Source: Mastigamoeba balamuthi | Lineage: Eukaryota; Evosea; Mastigamoebida; Mastigamoebidae | Direction: 5' to 3' | Assembly: GCA_902651635.1 (NCBI GenBank) | Contig: CACRSC010000008.1 | Coordinates: forward strand, 276,956-337,275 | Length of the DNA: 60,320 nt | In this document: piece by piece, positions 1 to 10,800 of the stretch | How the letters are laid out: every line of letters starts with the position of its first letter | Numbering within the stretch: the stretch's first letter is position 1 | Notes under the pieces: model-generated | Told to the model about the DNA's origin: nothing | The model's database searches: none | What the model saw: the letters and a program-made list of their open reading frames with translations, nothing else | Translations under genes and position numbers: made by a program

Positions 1-1621
1 CGCGCACCCACCCGCGCAAAGTCCTTCATCTCGCTCGCTGGCTGGCTCTCTGGCTGTGCTGTGCTGACCTGCGCGTACGTGTCTCTCGACTCGCCTCCTT
101 TTTTCAAAAAACGCGAAAGACGCGCGTGAGAACGAGATCGCTGCGGGATATTGATTGATATCTCGTGGAGTGTGACGTGTCCGGACACTTGCCTATCCCA
201 TTCTGCTGGCGGGCGCCGCGTCCTTCGCTCTCCCGCAGTGCGCTTGCTCTTGGTGCGCGTCTGTTGTGCGCTGGTTCCCGAGGGTGTTCGGGTGGTGACC
301 CTGGAGGGCAGTTCGATACGGAATCGACAGCGCTTATGTGAATGAAAAATGGTGCTGACGTGGGCGACAAATGTCGCAACCCCTCGGCGGCATCGCGAGC
401 ACGTGCCCTGCGGTCCGCACACGGCTCGAGGAAGAGGAGGGTGGAGGGGGTGTCGCCCGAGCAACGTATTGATAGCGGGAGCTCGGTGGACCCCAACCGA
501 TGATGGGTGCACCTCGGGGCAATTGACACCCGGCAGGCCGCGCAGAGCAGGCGGTAACCTGGCGCTCTGCCAGCATACACCGGTCCGAACCCATTTGGTG
601 TGTGTCCGCGTTGGCGGGTGCGGCAAGGCTTGCCTGGGTTGCCTGGCGGCGTTTTGTTGAGGATCCCGCCCCGGCACTGGCATTGAAGAGCCCTGTCGGC
701 AACGTGCACTCATAACTGAGTTCACGCATCTCTGTCGACAACATTCGAATGTGGGCCTGAGGGCGTCGCTGGCGGAGAGCCCTTGGGCTGGCAGGAGGAG
801 CCGCCGTCCTGCCGGCATGGATTGTCAAGACAGGCGCTCACTGAGACCACGGCAGCACGATGTTCGTGCGAGGGCCAGAGGTTCACCCCCTCGCTTGGTG
901 TGCCGCCCCGTGTACCACCCCCAGGCAGGGCAAAGTCAACGCTCGGCCTGTTCGCCTTGAGCTTTGCTGCACAAACGCCTCGGAAGAGGTCCAGCACCAG
1001 AGTGGCAACATCCAGAAAACCAGAACACCGGCAAAGTGCGAGCCGAGCAGAAGCGTGAGAAAGCCAGGGACTCGTTTTTCGGCCTGGCTTCCTTACCGAA
1101 TGCGGTGTGGATTGCTCATTTCTGTGTAACCCCCCGAACAGACAAACCGTACACCTAACCGCCTTTCTCCACTGAAAAGACCTCCCTTTCTCAGGCGATG
1201 TGCAGAGGACTGGATTGCCGGACTGCTGGATTGTGCATGCAACGAATGCCGTATATTTAGACAAAACGCGACACAGGTGTGCGGGTGTGTGTGGGGTCGT
1301 GATGTTCAACACGGGTCTGCGAATGATGTTCTTGGCGAGTGGGGACCGCCTGGACACGTGTCCCCCCCCTCCTTGCGCGGCAACACGAGTTCCGTCGTCT
1401 CTTGCCGCTTCTTGGACCGGCTCTCGGGGGTCCTTAGTAGTGGATCGCGGAGTCGCTCGAGGGGCTCGCGTCCGAGAGCACCGAGCCAGGAGAGCTCTGT
1501 TTGGCGAGTCCGGAAAAGACAGAGTCAGTAAACGCGGACCGGAGGCGAGCGAATGCGCTGCACGAGACCAACAAGGCATGTGCGCGTTTTTCAAACATCG
1601 CAAAGAGGCGATTATTCCGCT
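1..1621. other. Stretch with no recognisable gene
   Basis: I read both strands and found no recognisable domain, no convincing chain of exons and no tRNA-like cloverleaf. Open frames here have scrambled, arginine/proline-rich translations typical of GC-rich noncoding DNA. Near 148-165 there is a paired GATATT/GATATC element like those found upstream of several genes in this window, so part of this stretch may be a promoter for a gene beyond the left edge. The region also holds the 3' flank of the MADS-box gene, whose stop lies at 1622-1624. Confidence 0.5.
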
Positions 1622-2360
1622 TTAGATGAAAACTGCACTGGGGAGAACGAGGGGGGGGACCCCACAAGAAGCGCGCACCTCCGAGGACGCGGCGTCGGAC
1701 TGGTCCTGGTCCTGGGCCCCGTCTGCGAAGCACTGGGCGACGATCTCCCGCATTTTCGGCTGTGGTTAAGAGGTAAACTGATTAGGAAGGGAAATCAAGG
1801 AGGAAGCTTCGATCGAAGGAGCTCATGGATTGTGCACGGAGCGAGGAAAAGAAAAAAAAGACGCATTGGCCCCCCCCCACAGCACGGCACGGCACGGGGC
1901 CCCCGAGGTGTGTTCGTCGCACGTTTCGCTCAAAGGGCTCGAACTGCGTCGAGGCCCACGTGAACACGCGGTTCGCCTCGGAGACGATCATAACGAACAC
2001 GGGGCTGCCGGTCAGCACGCTGAGGTCGTGCGCCTGCGGGGGGCAAAGGCGGGTCCGCGAAGGTTAGTTCGTTTTCCTGTCCAGCCTTAGTGCGAGGGGC
2101 GCGATCATCAGCGCAGTGCCCCCTCGCTGCTCTGCTGGGGGTGCTCGTGCGCCTGTGTGCCGGGTGAGCAGGGGAGGGGGCTCGCACCTTCTTGAGCAGG
2201 CCGCTCTTGCGCTTGGAGAAGGTGATCTGTCGGCGTGTGCGGTCCGAGACGTACTCGGTGTCGCGGCTGCGCTTCTTGTGCTGCTTCTTGGTGCAGACGA
2301 TGGCGACGGGCTCCTCTCCCTCGCACTGCTTCTCCGAGGAACCCAAACGTGAGCCTCGGG
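1622..2360 (-). CDS. MADS-box transcription factor, SRF/MCM1 type (5' end unresolved)
   Basis: This is a nuclear DNA-binding factor of the SRF/MCM1 class, which binds CArG-like boxes as a dimer. Three exons join in frame: 2188 to about 2360, 1923-2033 and 1622-1759. The splice at 2188/2033 rebuilds the MADS core, with TFSKRKSGLLKK followed by AHDLSVLTGSPVFVMI and then SEANRVFTWAS. The splice at 1923/1759 joins FEPFERN to PKMREIVAQCF, matching the SAM-like extension after the MADS box in SRF and MCM1. The tail is short and acidic (DQDQSD). No in-frame ATG precedes the first visible exon; a CAG acceptor at 2361-2363 suggests an upstream first exon that I could not place. The family call is secure; the N-terminus is not. 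Confidence 0.85.
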
Positions 2361-2763
2361 CTGTGAGGTGCAGAGAGGGGGGGCCTTGTGTACCCGCATG
2401 GGGTTGAGCAGGATTGGTAGGGACATCGCCTCGGGGGGATAAAGTGTTTTATGCTCAACACAACTTTAAGATTCTGTGGGGGCGGGGCGCTGGCATTGAC
2501 GCAAAACGTCACTGTCCCACGCGGAAAAGCAGAAAAGCACACTATGCCGAGCCGAGTTTTCCTCTTACGGCCACGCCGCCGCGGCTCTCGGCCTGTCGCA
2601 TTGCGGCAATTTCAATAGAAGTAGGTTACGCGGCTTCCTGTTTGGAGCTTTGCACCTTTGAAAAAGCGGTCGACCAACTTGCATTCGCAGGTGTGTTCGC
2701 CCTTTGGGCCTGCAGGCCTGGGGCTGGGGGAGAGAGGGGGGGGATGGGGGCCGCCCGCCCCTC

Positions 2764-5004
2764 TCACTTCTTCTTCGACGACGCCGCGGACTTCCTGGGC
2801 TTCTCGTCCTCGTCCGAGTCGTCCTTGTCGCTCGCGTCCGAGTCGTCCGAGTCGTCGCTGTCCTCCGACCCCGACGCGTCCTCGTCGTTCTCGGGGTTCG
2901 CCAGCGCCGAGAGCAGCTCGTTCTCCTCCCTGATGCTGATCGCCCTCGGCTGCGCGTGCGTCGCTTTACGTCAGACGGGCACCCTCACAAAAACGGCAAG
3001 AACCGGCACGAGACGTGAAAAAAAAGATCAGCGGTTTTTCCGCATCGACGCGGAAAAAGCGGTTGAAGCAGGTGTACACGCAAAAAGATGCCGATCAGGA
3101 GAAGCATGGAATACGGCCGCCAAAAGTTGCGTGGAACAAGACGGCCGATGCCCCTTTGGGCCACCGTAAGAGGAAAGCGCCCAGCAGCGAAGGAACAGCA
3201 AAAAGACCAGTTAAAAACGGGCGAGGACGGCCGGCAAGCCCCTCGCGTCCCAACACCCGCTCGCCGGCGCCCGCGGCCACGCGGCATCCGCAGGGCACCC
3301 CCCGGACGCCCAACGAGGCCCGCCCGGCAGCGCCCGTCGCGCCGCCGTCGCCGGGAATCGCGCTTTCGGCCCAAGAGAGGGAGAAAAGACAGCAGGGGAA
3401 AAGAGCGTAGGGACCAACGGAAAAGGGGGCCAACAAGGAAGGCGAGAGGGTGGAAGGGGGAGGGGAGGTTCGCGTACGGCCTGCTTGACCTCGAGCTCGC
3501 CGCCGAGCCTGGTGATCTCCTGGCGGATCTTCTCGATGGCCGCGTTGAGGGCCTGGATGCCGACGCTCTTCTCGATCGACGTCGTGAACATCACAAAGGC
3601 GGGCGGGGCCACGAGCTTGATCGAGATGGGCGCGGCCTCGGTCGACATGCGCTCGCCGGCCGACAGCGCCTCCTTGATCGAGTCGATGCCGTCGTACTGG
3701 AAGCACGTGACGCAGATGTCCGCCCTCACCTGAATTGGAACAGCGGCCGGGCGCAGTGCATTTTGCGTTACACACGAGAGAGCCGCAGAGATGGGGGCAG
3801 CGCCGCCGTGGAAGCGCGACCGAGAAGAGGAGGAGGGGGGGCTGTGGAAGGCACCTTGACGGGCTGCGGGGTCAGGCGGCGGCGGATGAGCTTCAGCAGG
3901 TCGTCGAGGACCTCTGCCGGGGGCTCGGGGATCTCGACGCCGTCCCAGACCTTCTTGGGGTCGCTGGTGGTGGGCGGGGGGGCCAGAGAGAGGGCGGTGC
4001 GCGTCAGCTCCAAAAATAGCAGCAAGAAGCGGTAAAACCGCGTAAGATCGGGCGCGGAATTGCCGGGAACTGGGGGCGGAACGGACGTGATAGCGAGCTT
4101 GAAGGCGTCGTAGGCGTGCGTGAACTTCTTGTAGAGGGGCCACGTGTACGACTGCAGCAGCTGCTCGAGGGGGATCTTGCGCAGCTCGGCCAGGTGCCTC
4201 ATGATGCTGTGCACCTGCAGAGCCGCCGCCAGGCGTCAGTAAGTCAGGCCCAGGCCGCTGGACCCCCTCCTCCTCCTTCATCTCCTCCCCCCGTCTCTCC
4301 TTCTCTCACTCCCCGCACGCACCGCCTTGGACTTGTTGTAGCGCTCCTCGCACTTCTCGATCTCCTCGGGGGACACACGGCGCTTGGAGAGGTCGATGTA
4401 GCCTGCGCGGTGGCAAGCGGGGCGCAGTGGAGTGGAGCGGAGCGGAGCAGAGTGAGATGGCAGTGGGAACTGGCAGTGGGCGGAATGAGAGAGTGGGGAG
4501 AGGGCACCCTTCTCCTTGTCGACGCGCAGCACAACGACGACCTCCTGCTTGCCGACGCGGATGAGCTTGTTGATCGACCTGATGCGCCTGCGCGACAGCT
4601 CCGACGACAGGATCATGCCCTCGATGTTGTTGTACTCCTGCGCAGGGCGGCAAGCGCCAAGGGATAGAGGGGGGGAGAGAGAGAGGGAAGGCCGTCAGTC
4701 CGCCAAAGACGCAGGCGCAGGCAAAAAAATTATGTCAGCGCTTAACACAACGCAACACCAACACAACAAAAAAACGACAGCGCGCGGGGGAAGCGGCGTG
4801 AGAGGGGAGGAGGGGGCAGGGGCGCACATTGAGGCTGACGTAGCAGCCCATGTCGGCGATGCTCTTGACCGTGACGACGACGAGGTCCTCGACCTCGGGG
4901 AAGCGGTTCTCGTACATGCGGCAGCTGAAGAACTCGGGGTTCTTGGCGAACACCAGCTCGAGGTCGCGGTCCTCGTCCGCGATCTGCTGCGCGAGGTCGG
5001 CCAT
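2764..5004 (-). CDS. Translation initiation factor eIF2 subunit alpha
   Basis: This is the alpha subunit of the eIF2 complex that brings initiator Met-tRNA to the small ribosomal subunit in the cytosol. Seven exons carry the whole protein, in order about 5004-4835, 4637-4510, 4403-4324, 4214-4090, 3987-3855, 3731-3480 and 2960-2764. The S1/OB domain includes [19 protein letters not shown] and the phosphorylation loop [17 protein letters not shown]. The second serine of SELS corresponds to Ser51, the target of stress kinases, so inhibition by phosphorylation is probably conserved. [24 protein letters not shown] and the C-terminal alpha/beta domain ([17 protein letters not shown]) follow. The tail is very acidic ([16 protein letters not shown]) and ends in lysines. 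The start at 5004 gives a short extra leader compared with the animal protein. Confidence 0.95.
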
Positions 5005-5146
5005 GGTGGGCGTCGGTCTGCTTGCTGCTGGGGGCTCCCAATAAAAATCCGCTCCGCCTTAGCGCCGCGCCGGGGGGAGCAACAAAGGGAGACGCCTGCT
5101 GATGTCATCGCGCTGACGCCAGCGCCCGATACCAATGCAGAGAGGA

Positions 5147-5153
5147 AATATCT
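5147..5153. promoter_or_regulatory. AATATCT element upstream of the eIF2-alpha gene
   Basis: AATATCT lies about 143 bases upstream of the eIF2-alpha start codon at 5004, followed by a TATAAAA string at 5161-5167. It is one of a set of similar elements near start codons in this window. The role is inferred from position and recurrence only. Confidence 0.35.
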
Positions 5154-5231
5154 TGTGGGATATAAAAGGGCGTGCTGGTCCATCTGATTAATTCGATTTG
5201 TGCGATCGAGCGCCGCCAGCGGGCAGCGGCG

Positions 5232-5998
5232 TCAGTCGGCGAGCTCGTCGGCGGTGTGGCCGTCGTTGTCGCGGAGGGTGGCGTCTGCGCCGGCCGCCAG
5301 CAGCGCGCCGGCGACGTCGTCGTGCCCGCAGAGCCTCGCGTAGTGCAGCGCCGTCTGGCCCTCGCAGTCGCGGGCGTCGACGCTCGCCCCCCGCGCCAGC
5401 AGCGCGCGCACGAGCCCCGCGTGGCCCCTGTCGGCGGCCCAGTGCAGCGCCGTGCGCCCCTCGCCGTCCGCTGCGTCGACGCCCCGCGCGCAGGCGTCGA
5501 GGGCCGCCAGCACCTCGTCGGTCCTGCCCTGCTCCGCGAGGCCCCACACGTCGCCCCCGGGCCCCTCGGCCGCCTCCCCTCCTGCCTCGGCCTCCTCCTC
5601 CTCTGCCGCCTGCGGCCTGCTGAACACGACCCACGCAGCCTTCTTGCCTGCCCGGGGCGCCGCTGCTGCCTGGCCCTCGGCTGCTGCAGCGGCCGGAGGG
5701 GCCATCGTGTTGACCGTCGCGATGTACTGCGCACGCGCGTCGTCGCTGCTCATGCCGCCCAGCTTGGACCACGCGTCCCTGGGGGCAGGGTGGCGAGGGG
5801 CGTGCTGAGACGGGCAGAGGGTGGGAGGGGGCGCAGGCACCACTTGGCGCGGCCCACAAAGTCCCAGAAGGCGGGGCGCGAGGAGGTGCAGGGGCCGGCC
5901 GTCGCCTGCTTGTACAGCGAGTACAGCGCCAGCTTCTGCGCGTCGCTCACGTCGGGCACCGCCTTGATCCTCTGGGCTGCGTCGTCGAACGGGTCCAT
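5232..5998 (-). CDS. Acyl-CoA-binding domain protein with ankyrin repeats (ACBD6-like)
   Basis: This is a predicted cytosolic acyl-CoA carrier with an ankyrin interaction module, the architecture of ACBD6 and the plant ACBP1/2 type. Two exons, 5841-5998 and 5232-5777, are joined by a 63-base intron that splits the tryptophan codon of RAKW|DAWSKLGG. The acyl-CoA-binding fold shows LALYSLYKQATAG, RPAFWDFVGRAKW and DAWSKLGGMSSDDARAQYI, covering the usual ligand-contact Tyr, Lys and Trp positions. An alanine/glutamate-rich linker of about 60 residues leads to three ankyrin repeats (GRTALHWAADRGHAGLV, GQTALHYARLCGHDDVA, DNDGHTADELAD). The protein ends directly after the third repeat. The start at 5998 leaves 128 bases to the divergent gene at 6127, so the two probably share a promoter region. 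Confidence 0.93.
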
Positions 5999-6126
5999 CG
6001 TCGGTCGGTACGCGGACTCAGGGCTGAAATCTAGATTTTTGCCACTCAACCACGAATGAATCTTGTTACTGTGCGTAGAAGCTTCTAAGGAAGGAACGTA
6101 CACCTCCGGGTTTTGCATCTTTTGCC

Positions 6127-7315
6127 ATGGACTCGACGGCGCCCATCCAGGCTCTCCACGACGTCGGCTGCCTTCTGTGCGGCTCGGAGCTCGCGTACGC
6201 CCAGGAGGCGCGCAACGCCGCGTGCGCCCTCTGCGGCCGCAGCGCCCGCACGACGGCCTCGTGCTCCTCTGCCGGCCACTTTGTGTGCGACACCTGCCAC
6301 AGCTCCGACGCCCGCGACCTCATCGAGCGCGTCTGCACCGAGTCCGCCAGCACAGACCCCCTCTCCATCGGTGTGGCCTGCCCTCCCCCGTTGGGGCCCT
6401 TTTTCGTTGTCGTTTTCGTTATCGTTTCCGACTGTCGCGGGTGTCGTCCGTGTTCCCTTCCCTCCTCCCCCGCAGCGGTGCCGCTGATGAGGGCGCCGGG
6501 CGTGTGCATGCACGGGCCGGAGCACCACTTCCTGGTGCCTGCCGTGCTGCTGGCGGCGTACTGCAACGCTGCGGGCAAGAGCAAGGAGGAGAAGAAGGCC
6601 GCCATCGCGCTGGCCAAGACGCGGTCGGCAAGCGTGCCGGGCGGGTGGTGCGGGTACTACGGCGCGTGCGGGGGCTGCATCGGCACGGGCCTCTTCACGG
6701 CGATCGTGCAGGGCTCCACGCCGCTGCACAAGGCCGAGTGGGGCATCGCCAACACGGTGCGCCGTGCATCGGACGCCATCCCGTTGGCCTGAATTCAGTT
6801 GCCTTGGGCAGACCACGGGGAAGGCACTCTGCACACTGGGCAGCCTTGGCGGGCCGCGGTGCTGGTAAGGGCGAGGCACACCCGCACTGCTGTTTTAATC
6901 GCTTCTCTGTCACACACAGCAAGCGCAGCGTGTTCAACGCCCTGTTGGTCGGAACGAGGACAGCCAAGAGCAAGCTGGGGTGAGCAACTCACATCCATTC
7001 GAGGCTGAGCAATCCCCCCAGAGTGGACCTGCACGCTGAGAAACCCCTGTGCTCGTTCTTCAGCAAGAACCAGCAGGCACCAGCATCCCCCCCGCAGTCT
7101 TGGGGTCTGCGACTCACTGTGATTCGAAATCCAGTGCCTGGGCAATCGCTGCCCCTTCCACCCCAGGGCCTCGGAGGAGATCAAGTCCCTGTATGACGCC
7201 GCCCTCATCATGGTACGTCACCAGCACAAGCAACACCACCCGCACTCATAATCGAGTAGACCGACGAGTGGTGAGCTACGTCCGCGAGCAGGCGAGACAG
7301 CTGCACCGCAACTGA
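6127..7315 (+). CDS. DUF5714-like cysteine-rich protein (prokaryotic/anaerobe-type family)
   Basis: The biochemical role is unknown. Resolved exons are 6127-6370, 6476-6782, 6844-6864, 6920-6979, 7022-7076 and 7135-7212. The last coding bases are either a short exon at 7292-7315 or read-through to a stop at 7249-7251. The N-terminal half has two CxxC knuckles (CLLCG, CALCG) and HFVCDTCHSSDA. The second exon reads MHGPEHHFLVPAVLLAAY, GWCGYYGACGGCIGTG and STPLHKAEWGIAN. Splicing then builds GGPRCCKRSVFNALL and a C-terminal CLGNRCPF. This order of cysteine/histidine motifs matches the DUF5714 family as I know it, mostly methanogenic archaea and anaerobic bacteria. The conserved cysteines suggest metal binding. 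Two introns are unusual: a 42-base intron at 6980-7021 and an apparent GC-AG intron at 7077-7134. Confidence 0.75.
7077..7134 (+). other. Apparent GC-AG intron (donor GCACCA)
   Basis: The preceding exon ends AAC CAG CAG and the next begins TGC CTG GGC. Removing this 58-base segment rebuilds the C-terminal cysteine motif of the DUF5714-like protein. I saw no usable GT donor in the correct phase. The splice is inferred from frame and motif continuity only. Confidence 0.5.
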
Positions 7316-7851
7316 ACTCTCCTGAAAAAAGACCGAGAACCGTTCTTGTTCGAAACACGCCAAACCGTGGGGCAGGCATCTGCAAGGCAATCGCCGGGGA
7401 GTGGTTTTCACGAGAAGCCAGCGAGATTTTGGCCCTTTTCCAGCGTTTTCTCTTCCCGTTTCGGCGGAGGAAGGCTCGCGGAGCAGCGGACTCGAATTTC
7501 CGCCGCATTTCAACGGTTCCGGTGCCCGACGTTCGACCGCCCCTAACGGCCTCTCCCGGGCCCCTCCACGCCCCGGCACCCCGCAGCCTTTTCCGCCGCC
7601 CACCGTTCGCCGCCGCCCTCGGGCTACCGGCGCTCCAGGCCCGCACGGACGGTCCCCCCGAAGGCGGAGATGCACGACCGTCCACCCACACCCCCCTCGA
7701 CACCCCCGATGCGGTCACCGCCCCTCCCCGAAAATCAGCACCCCCCCTCCCCCCACACACCTTTTTCTTGTAGCGCACCCCGCGGAGCAAGCGAATTTAT
7801 TATTGGGGGCCCGTCAGCGTTGCGAGCCCGTCGGCCTGGGGGTCCGCGCCC
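7316..7851. other. Intergenic region, nothing recognised
   Basis: This stretch lies between two genes on the same strand. It becomes strongly C-rich on the + strand from about 7530 to 7760. I saw no AATATCY element, RNA gene or repeat. It presumably holds the 3' end of the upstream gene and the promoter of the large receptor gene. Confidence 0.4.
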
Positions 7852-10800
7852 GATGACAGCCCTCGCGCACGCGCTCGCCCCCGCGGTCCCCGCGCTGCTG
7901 GCGGCGCTCGCGGCGGCCGCGGCGGCCGCGGGGCTGACGGTCGGCTGGGTCGACGACTCGCGCTGCGCCGAGCTCGCGCGGATGGCCGCCGCCAGCGCCC
8001 AGTGGGCCGCCAGCGTCCGAGTGGTCCGGCGCCCGCCGCGCTCAGATCGCGAAATGTATCTGACAATTACGGGGGGAAAAAGGTGTGCGCGCCGCAGGGC
8101 GCGTGGTTCGCGAGCACGGTGGGGGCCATCCGTGCCGGGGGCGGCCCCGACGTCATTGTCTACGACAGGTAATAAATCGCATTCGCGTAGAGCGTCTCTG
8201 ACCCGCTGCGGTGCAAACGCGAATGCGGCCCCCGGGCGCCCAGCCAGTGGATGGGCTTGCTCGTCAAGGAGCGCCTGCTTCTCGACGTGAGCCTCCCACC
8301 GCCGAGTCTCTTTTCTCCCCTGCCATGCGGTGTTTTTCCCTGCCGCGGTTTTTTCGCGTCTGGACAGAAAAACCGTGAAAAACCCTACTTTTCTTGTGTC
8401 CCTGGCAGATGACCGACTGGCTCGGGGCGTCGTCCCGCGACTACGACTACATGCACTTCATAGGCACGCGATCGCTCGCTCTGGGGTGGTAGTGGGTGTG
8501 GCGGCAGCGGTGCTGACGAAATCGATGACGACGGGCGGCAGGGATGTACCAGGACCTGCAGCCCAGCAGGTTCTACGGCGTGGGGCTCACGGGCAACATC
8601 CCCGTGCTCTTCTACCGCAGCAGCATGCTTGCCAACCGCTCCGACCTCTCGCTCTCCAGCTGGTGAGCGGAGGCAACGCGGCTCGCTGCCTCGGCCCCCT
8701 CGTCTCTCGTCTCTCACACCGGACGGCCAGGAGCGACGTCCTCAGGGCAGCTGCGGCGCTGCGGAGTGGGGGGATGGCGGGGTTCGTGACGGGGTGGTGC
8801 TCGAACACGTCATCCTGCTACGACTCGTTCATTGCCAGTGCGCACCTCCTTCAGTGCACTCCCTCACTTTTTCGCATCTCCGGCGCATCTGACCGTGTCC
8901 GCAGCGCTCAACCAGGTCATCTGGGACTTCGGAGGCACGCAGCCGACGCTCGTAGGCCGTTGCCTAGCGCTGCTCACGGACCGTCGGCTCGCAGGGGAGG
9001 TGTGGGACCCGAGCACGTACAGAGTGGATGGCGTTCTCGACAGCAACTCGGCGGTGGATGCCCTCGCGTTCCTGCGACAGCTGGCGGCCACGTGCGGCTG
9101 CGGTGCCAATGTCACGGCGCGCCAGGCCCTCGAGATGGTCTGCCAGGGCAGCGCTGCCATCGCCATGTCCTTCACGTCGTACTGGCCTGCCGCAGCTTGT
9201 AAATACAGAGCGGACATCGCGTTCGCCCCCGTGCCGGCGACGCGGTACTACAGCTACGCGGGACACGGGATCGGCGTGAACGCGCGGTCGCAGAACACCG
9301 AACGTGCGATCGAGTTTGTACAGTGGGCAGTGTCGTACGACGTCCAGCTGGCATGGGTGCGCACGGGCGGAGGTCTCAGCTCGCGCAAGGACATCCTCAT
9401 CGGGACAGAGTCGTCTCTCAACGCTTCTGAGCTGTACCACATCTACTCGCAGAAGCTGCCGTTCGCCAAGGACTTCTGGCGGTACACCCGCACTCAGCTT
9501 CCCCCAGCCTCTGAGACACCCGCAGACTTCCAGAGGCACTCGAGCTGATGGCGTTGCACACGAAGTGGACATCGCTGGCTGTGCAGGGACTGTACCCCCT
9601 GGTAGAGGCCCTTAACGTCACTGCGGAGCAGGAGCAGAGGCTCATCAACAAGTGGCACCCCTGCGGCCCCGACGATTGCTACAGCACGTCGACCCCGCAC
9701 ACCAGCCGGCGTTGACGACAGCGCGCAGAGAGGAAAGTGTCGATCGGGCTCGCAGTTGGCGTTTCTCTGGGGTCGGCATCGCTTGTCCTATCGGCGCTGT
9801 TCTTCCTGTTGTGGGCTGTTCCGCAAATACGAGTGCGCTGGGGGGTCGGGGCTGCGTGCCATTGCTCCTGACATGAGCACCAGAACCGAGGCAACCGGCT
9901 TCGTAAGTTGGAGCTCGCAGAGAAGACGTTCATCATCGAGCCCTCGGAGCTCGAGTTCAGCGTGAAGATCGGCTGCGGAGCTTCCTCAGAGGTGTTCATG
10001 TACGGCACTCCCTCTTGCACACCGCTTTACCCAACCCAGCGCTGACCCAAACTAGGGGGAGCTGGCGAGGAACGAAGGTGGCAGGTCCGCAGGCTCGATT
10101 CCGGATTCACTTGCTGACTAGTTTGCGCCTCGGCCCAGTGAAGAGGAGGAGACTGCAGCAGTTGACGCCTGCTGACGTGCGGGTATTCGAGTCTGAGGTG
10201 GAAGTCATGAGGCTGCTCCGCCACCCGAACATCGGTCCGCAGAACCCAGAAGCTAACTAGTCTAACAAGAAGCGTTCCCCTCTGCCCTGTGGCGCAGTCC
10301 TGTGGATGTGCTACTCGCTCAAGCCCGACTACCTCTTCATTGTCACGGAGCTGATGGCCAACGGCTCGCTGGCGGACGTGTTGAGCGAGAAGGCCCTGAA
10401 GCTGTCGCTGAGGACGAAGCTCAACATCATGCACGACGCGGCGCTGGGCCTCAACTACCTGCACTCGTGCTCGCCCCCGATCCTGCACTGCGACATTCGC
10501 GCGCAGAACTTCCTGCTCGACACCAACTTCAACTGCAAGGTACCCGCTCCGCAGTTGCTCGCTCAGAACTCACGCTCGAACCGCGTGGGTCTCAGATCTC
10601 CGACTTTGGCTTGAGCCGGCTAAGAACGATCGAGCACGGAGGAGAGATCAACGCCTTCTTCTGGCACGCCCCTGAGGTCCTCCGCGGGGAGCCCTACACC
10701 GAGAAGGCGGACGTCTACTGTGCGTCCAGTTCCTCTTCCACCGCTCCTGATTGCTCACTCGTACTGTCCAGCGTTCGGCATGGTCTTCTGGGAGACTCTG

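Noticed and set aside
722-1603. A 293-codon open frame on the minus strand
   Set aside because: The translation is compositionally random with no domain, and long stop-free frames are expected by chance in this GC-rich DNA.
10064-10139. A tRNA B-box-like string (GGCTCGATTCC)
   Set aside because: It lies in an intron of the receptor kinase, and no A box, acceptor stem or anticodon arm surrounds it.
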